Shown here in pieces: positions 61,212-64,000 of a DNA stretch of 64,000 nt (positions are counted from its first letter, which is position 1; each line of letters opens with the position of its first letter). Source of the DNA: Prevotella sp. AGR2160 (GTDB taxonomy: Bacteria > Bacteroidota > Bacteroidia > Bacteroidales > Bacteroidaceae); assembly GCF_000424185.1 (NCBI RefSeq), contig NZ_AUJK01000002.1, forward strand, positions 62,001 through 126,000, written 5' to 3'. The translations under genes were made by a program, and so were the position numbers. Below the pieces are notes generated by a model that worked only from the letters and a program-made list of their open reading frames with translations, had not been told where the DNA came from and made no database searches.

Positions 61212-61242
61212 GGTGGACAAAAATACATTTGTCCACCTTTGT
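61212..61242 (+). terminator. Hairpin after the scaffold gene
   Basis: GGTGGACAAA and TTTGTCCACC pair exactly with a six-base loop, followed by TTTGT. It could be a terminator or part of a replication signal. Confidence 0.65.
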
Positions 61243-61299
61243 ATATTTATTCATCTTTTGTCCACCTTTGTTTCATTTTTGTCCACCTTTGTTTCATTT
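61228..61299 (+). repeat. Three copies of TTTGTCCACCTTTGT
   Basis: Copies start at 61228, 61257 and 61278. The last two are a perfect 21-base tandem repeat ending in TTCATT. The hairpin arm at 61212 can pair with any of them. Confidence 0.85.
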
Positions 61300-61316
61300 A
61301 TTAATATATATTCATT

Positions 61317-62603
61317 ATGTTGCATATTTATTCTTTTGATCGTCCCCTTTTAGATCACCGTTGTAATGATTCTGTTGGTTCTTCCGGTTCTGGTGCTGCT
61401 CTTGCAGGGGCAGGTTCTTTCTTCTCTACTGTTGGTGGTCTAGTCGGTACCATAATGACCAATAATCAAAATGACAAACAGTTGTATCGTCAATCTGCTG
61501 AAAATTCTGCTGCTCGTCGTTGGCAGGATCTTGAGTCTGACCCTGCTTATGTTCGACAGCGTTTAGAAAATGCAGGTTATAATCCTTATCTTGGTATGTC
61601 TGCTTCTTCTCCTGCTGTTCCTTCTGCTTCTTCTGCTCCTATTGCATCACAGTTTGATACTGGATCTCAACTTGGTCAAGTTTTTCAGAATATTCCTTCT
61701 ACTTTCGCTACTCTTTTGAACGCTTATTCTGGTGCTAAACTCAATGATTCTTCTATTGATCTTAATCACTCTAATTCCGCAAAAGCTTGGCAGGAGTCTC
61801 TTAATCTTAACTATGACAATTGGCGCCAAAAGTTTCTTGATAATGCTAAAGATTCTTCTGGTAATACTGGTTTACAAAATCAAGTTATTTCTACTTCTGC
61901 CGCTGCTCGTGGTGCTGCTGCTGCTGCTGATTCTGCTGCTTTCGAAGCGCATAGAGCAAAAATCTTTCAGATGCTAGATGATGAGCCCTATGTTAATGGG
62001 CAAAATGGAACTTCTTTGGTTAATGATGACGGTTCTCCTGTCACTAATGCCCAGGAACGTTATTATGCTGATCGTGATACTTTGGTTACTTCTGTTCAGA
62101 AAATTTTATCTGATGTTGGTGTTGCTAACGCTAATATTAATAATATTTCTTGTGATTCAGAGATGAAGAAATTACATATCAATTGGTTGCCTAAAAAGTA
62201 TAAGGTCGAGATTGATAATATGATTCAGTCTCAACGCAATGATAATAAAGTTGCTGATGCTACTGTTGGTAATCTTAATGCAGGTGCCGATGCTTCACGT
62301 GCTTCTGCCGAAAATACTCGTGCTGACACTAAAACTAAAAACTTAACCCGTCCTTATGTTGTTAAAGATGCTCGTAATACCGCTGCTCTTCATGGTCATC
62401 AGTCTGTCACCGAATCTAATCGTTCCAAAACAGAATATTGGAACTCTGTTTCTGCTAAAGCTCGTGGTGCTGCTGATTATCAACGTAACGCTTGGCGTTA
62501 TGGTCATGGTTTCTGGAATCAACAATTGATCCAATGGGACGGTACTTCACATTTTATTAATCATTCTTTGTTAGGTACACATTTTGGTATTTTTTCTAAA
62601 TAA
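61317..62603 (+). CDS. Microvirus DNA pilot protein (VP2, minor capsid)
   Basis: VP2 leads phage DNA into the cell during infection. The 428-residue protein has a glycine-rich hydrophobic start (SGSGAALAGAGSFFSTVGGLVG), then the typical helical stretch with RRWQDLESDPAYVRQRLENA followed by GYNPYLGMSA. Long helical, Ala/Gln-rich segments follow to the end. Order after VP1 is as usual. Confidence 0.9.
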   Translation: MLHIYSFDRPLLDHRCNDSVGSSGSGAALAGAGSFFSTVGGLVGTIMTNNQNDKQLYRQSAENSAARRWQDLESDPAYVRQRLENAGYNPYLGMSASSPAVPSASSAPIASQFDTGSQLGQVFQNIPSTFATLLNAYSGAKLNDSSIDLNHSNSAKAWQESLNLNYDNWRQKFLDNAKDSSGNTGLQNQVISTSAAARGAAAAADSAAFEAHRAKIFQMLDDEPYVNGQNGTSLVNDDGSPVTNAQERYYADRDTLVTSVQKILSDVGVANANINNISCDSEMKKLHINWLPKKYKVEIDNMIQSQRNDNKVADATVGNLNAGADASRASAENTRADTKTKNLTRPYVVKDARNTAALHGHQSVTESNRSKTEYWNSVSAKARGAADYQRNAWRYGHGFWNQQLIQWDGTSHFINHSLLGTHFGIFSK

Positions 62604-62640
62604 AATCCTTTTGTTTCTTTTGTAGTTCAATTTTAATTAT

Positions 62641-62648
62641 TATCTTTG
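62641..62648 (+). promoter_or_regulatory. -7 element inside the provirus
   Basis: TATCTTTG, 19 bases upstream of the ATG at 62667. A TTTTG at about 62617 could be its -33 element. The promoter lies wholly within the provirus and so is complete in the integrated state. Confidence 0.7.
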
Positions 62649-62666
62649 CAGTGTTATTCACTGCTA

Positions 62667-62783
62667 ATGGAACGCTTTTTTAAAATTCTTATCGCCTTAG
62701 TTGGATCTTATTGGTTCGCTTTGGCTTGTATTGATCTTTTAGGACTTTTGTTCCTATGTCTCTATTTTTATGTAGGAGGTTAA
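62667..62783 (+). CDS. 38-residue membrane peptide
   Basis: The reading frame ATG GAA CGC encodes MERFFKILIALVGSYWFALA followed by CIDLLGLLFLCLYFYVGG, with an almost entirely hydrophobic centre and a basic N terminus. It has its own promoter (62641), and its stop lies in the loop of the next terminator. It is too short to compare with families. Possible roles are lysis, a holin-like function, superinfection immunity or a regulatory peptide. Confidence 0.6.
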   Translation: MERFFKILIALVGSYWFALACIDLLGLLFLCLYFYVGG

Positions 62784-62798
62784 CCTCCTACATTTTTT
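62771..62798 (+). terminator. Strong Rho-independent terminator inside the provirus
   Basis: TGTAGGAGG and CCTCCTACA pair exactly around a four-base loop (TTAA), followed by TTTTTT. Confidence 0.88.
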
Positions 62799-63019
62799 GT
62801 GCTTTTACATATTATCATTTTGAGTTTTCGAAAAATGATATAAGCCGTTCTGTGCGTGCGCTAATGAGCGTTAGCGAACCTCTAAAAATCTTGTATTTTC
62901 AGTTTCCGTTAGGCGCTTGCCTCCGCCAAGCGTCCCTCTCTTGTTTCACTATAGGAAAACTGACAGCACATTTAAAGTATAATTAATGTTAACAAAATAT
63001 TGTTTTCTTGTTTTTTTTT
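62799..63019 (+). other. Noncoding region with two hairpins (possible replication signals)
   Basis: No gene is seen. It contains CGCTAA/TTAGCG (62859-62876) and CGCTTG/CAAGCG (62914-62932), both tight hairpins, and is otherwise AT-rich. In small ssDNA phages such regions often hold the origin for second-strand synthesis or a packaging signal; that is inference. Confidence 0.5.
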
Positions 63020-63027
63020 TATCTTTG
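63020..63027 (+). promoter_or_regulatory. -7 element at the right end of the provirus, directed outward
   Basis: TATCTTTG lies 8 bases before the right attachment site. In the integrated form it points into host DNA. In the circular form it would stand about 25 bases upstream of the first phage gene (56192). Confidence 0.65.
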
Positions 63028-63034
63028 CACTCGT

Positions 63035-63062
63035 ATTTATCACAATGTCGATAATTCATTTT
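63035..63062 (-). other. Right attachment site (dif-like, attR)
   Basis: On the minus strand, XerC-type arm AAAATGAATTA, centre TCGACA and XerD-type arm TTGTGATAAAT. It shares the centre and 10 of 11 XerD-arm bases with the left site. The outer arm differs, as expected when one arm is host and the other phage. Confidence 0.72.
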
Positions 63063-63134
63063 TGGCTGTTATGAAATTGAGGCTGAGAATTATGATGATG
63101 TTGAACGACATGGGAGTCTGTCTTCTGATGCCCT

Positions 63135-63265
63135 TTATTTCACGAGCACTTTGAAACAGCTACTCCCTGTGCGGATGATATAGAGGCCGTGAGGAAGTCG
63201 CAGAGTGCGCAGGTCTCTGGCAGCGGTAGCCTTTGATGTCCTGATCGTGATTCCATTCACGGTAT
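63135..63265 (-). pseudogene. Remnant of a type IX-secreted protein's C-terminal tail
   Basis: A minus-strand frame reads TVNGITIRTSKATA, then LRTLRLPHGLYIIRTGSSCF and KVLVK before a stop. This resembles the end of the type IX sorting domain (LPxGxYIVRxG and KVLVK). There is no start codon or upstream cargo, and a TGA lies directly before it. It borders the flavodoxin gene with a small overlap and is about 70 bases from attR. Confidence 0.6.
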
Positions 63266-63808
63266 GGCTATTTTTTCACCCAACTCTCTCGCCCCGGCTA
63301 TTTCCGGGATATTTCTTTTGTCCATATCATCCGTATGACAAAGAACGTAATGGCCCAGATTGGCCCATTCCATACGTTTCATCAGATAATCGAAATGATC
63401 AATGAGAGGTTGAGGATGACTGCCTCCGGCGGCACACAGCAGCAGTCCGCTCTTGTTGTTGCCATGGAGTTCATCGACCGACTGCTCTGCCAATGCCCAT
63501 AGGCGATCCAACGCGTCTTTCAGGAGTCCACTATATGACCAGAAAAACAAAGGTGTGGCCAGTACGATGACATCGCTCTGCCGATACAGACGATAAATTT
63601 CATCCATATCGTCGCGTTGCGTACAGGGATGCTCGTAATCTTTTCCACCATGAAGGCACCCTAAGCAATGATGTATACGTTTCTCTCGCAAATGAACCAC
63701 TTCTACTTGGTTTCCCTTGCTTTCGGCTCCTTGGCGAAAACTGTCTATCAACGCCTCCGTAAAAGCGTGGGGACGTGAGGAGCCATTCAATATTAAGATC
63801 TTCTTCAT
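63257..63808 (-). CDS. Flavodoxin-like NAD(P)H-dependent reductase
   Basis: I start at ATG 63808 (MKKILILNGSSRPHAFTEAL), which removes an unlikely 60-residue extension. The 183-residue protein has the FMN loop NGSSRPHAFT, then HHCLGCLHGGKDYEHPC with Cys residues, DVIVLATPLFFWSYSGLLKDALDRL (typical of the NADPH-dependent FMN reductase/iron-sulfur flavoprotein group) and LLLCAAGGSHPQ. It binds FMN and probably reduces quinones or a ferredoxin-type partner. Its promoter (63868) is divergent from the gene at 63954. Confidence 0.87.
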   Translation of the reverse strand: MKKILILNGSSRPHAFTEALIDSFRQGAESKGNQVEVVHLREKRIHHCLGCLHGGKDYEHPCTQRDDMDEIYRLYRQSDVIVLATPLFFWSYSGLLKDALDRLWALAEQSVDELHGNNKSGLLLCAAGGSHPQPLIDHFDYLMKRMEWANLGHYVLCHTDDMDKRNIPEIAGARELGEKIAIP

Positions 63809-63867
63809 ACTTATCTTTCTTTCATTGGATATGCTTTCATACCTTTGTGATGTATACTTTGATGGCA

Positions 63868-63875
63868 CAAAATTA
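63868..63875 (-). promoter_or_regulatory. -7 element of the flavodoxin-like gene
   Basis: TAATTTTG on the minus strand, about 60 bases upstream of the ATG. Confidence 0.55.
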
Positions 63876-63920
63876 AGAAAAAAAGATGAGACCGTCTGCA
63901 GCCGTTCGAGAAAAATATCG

Positions 63921-63928
63921 TAATTTTG
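63921..63928 (+). promoter_or_regulatory. -7 element of the next (divergent) gene
   Basis: TAATTTTG, 25 bases upstream of the ATG at 63954. Confidence 0.55.
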
Positions 63929-63953
63929 CCGGAAGATTAAACGACTGACCAAA

Positions 63954-64000
63954 ATGGATAGATCTGCCGGAATATACGAGGACATCATCTATAAGCTGCC
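63954..64000 (+). CDS. Start of a divergent gene, cut by the window end
   Basis: The first 15 codons encode MDRSAGIYEDIIYKL. It stands opposite the flavodoxin-like gene with its own promoter, an arrangement often seen for a regulator of that gene. Too little is visible to assign a family. Confidence 0.5.
   Translation, partial: MDRSAGIYEDIIYKL

Larger units (their letters stand above)
56168..63062 (+). mobile_element. Microviridae (Alpavirinae-like) provirus
   Basis: The provirus unit is about 6,870 bases, measured between the matching dif-like centres (56179 and 63046). It holds Rep, the major capsid protein, a candidate scaffold gene and the DNA pilot protein, all on the plus strand. DNA is AT-rich with T-ending codons, unlike the GC-rich host. 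No integrase gene is present, which fits use of the host XerCD recombinase at dif, as described for Bacteroidetes microvirus proviruses. All structural frames are intact, so the element may be active. Confidence 0.93.

Noticed and set aside
61118-61299. CRISPR-like array in the phage
   Set aside because: The repeats are either in-frame coding units without spacers or three short boxes; no regular spacer pattern exists.
1-64000. tRNA, rRNA or known riboswitch genes
   Set aside because: No cloverleaf with conserved TTC loop sequence, rRNA segment or known riboswitch core was recognised by eye; a covariance-model search would be decisive.

Overview
The window looks like a chromosomal segment from a Prevotella-like member of the Bacteroidales. 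Many genes start just downstream of the Bacteroidetes -7 promoter element TAnnTTTG. Two C-terminal tails resemble the type IX secretion signal. The gene families are typical of the group: a eukaryote-type glycogen branching enzyme, a DUF4248/HU/DUF3987 cluster, a BadF-type activase, RIC and DUF4491. Most host genes are GC-rich, and short palindromic repeats sit in many of the gaps. No tRNA, rRNA, CRISPR array or transposase gene was seen.

Region by region: 2-9713 (+) holds the end of glgB, a membrane protein, a DNA2/NAM7-type helicase and a 1304-residue protein with an AlbA_2 (Schlafen-type) domain, probably one operon for the last three. 9801-16403 (-) holds a housekeeping group (rsmG, an MBL hydrolase, ruvC, a double ABC ATPase), an ECF sigma/anti-sigma/Spy-like group, a tiny type IX-tail protein, and rplU-rpmA. 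16562-20330 holds an acetyltransferase and pepD (-), then an OmpH-like protein and nth (+). 20380-27068 (-) runs DUF4491, rlmH, uvrA, a CBM20-HAD fusion and a beta-helix lipoprotein. 27220-33542 (+) holds a phosphohexomutase and a 1459-residue acyl-CoA dehydratase activase. 33532-40417 (-) holds a papain-like hydrolase, an LTA-synthase-type sulfatase, and the HU, DUF4248 and primase-like/DUF3987 genes.

40982-46377 (+) is a two-gene restriction-modification system: an N6-adenine methylase and a GIY-YIG/SF2-helicase protein with a second methylase-like tail. The presumed target-recognition part of the methylase is AT-rich, unlike its flanks. 46599-55352 is an accessory and stress region: exonuclease, flavin reductase, HxlR and SDR genes, several broken genes, a C_GCAxxG_C_C protein, RIC, a symporter, a HAD hydrolase and a glutathione peroxidase.

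56168-63062 is a complete Microviridae provirus of about 6.9 kb, AT-rich with T-ending codons. It encodes Rep, major capsid protein, a candidate scaffold protein, the DNA pilot protein and small proteins. It is flanked by dif-like sites, as expected for XerCD-dependent integration. The most interesting observation is here. A promoter at 63020-63027 lies at the right end and points out of the provirus. Circularisation would place it about 25 bp upstream of the first phage gene, which in the integrated state follows a host terminator. Excision would therefore assemble the phage promoter. The one complete promoter-gene-terminator cassette that integration does not break encodes a 38-residue membrane peptide (62667-62783).

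Beyond the provirus are a type IX-tail remnant, a flavodoxin-like reductase and the first codons of a divergent gene. All assignments come from reading the sequence and from memory of protein families; no database search was run.
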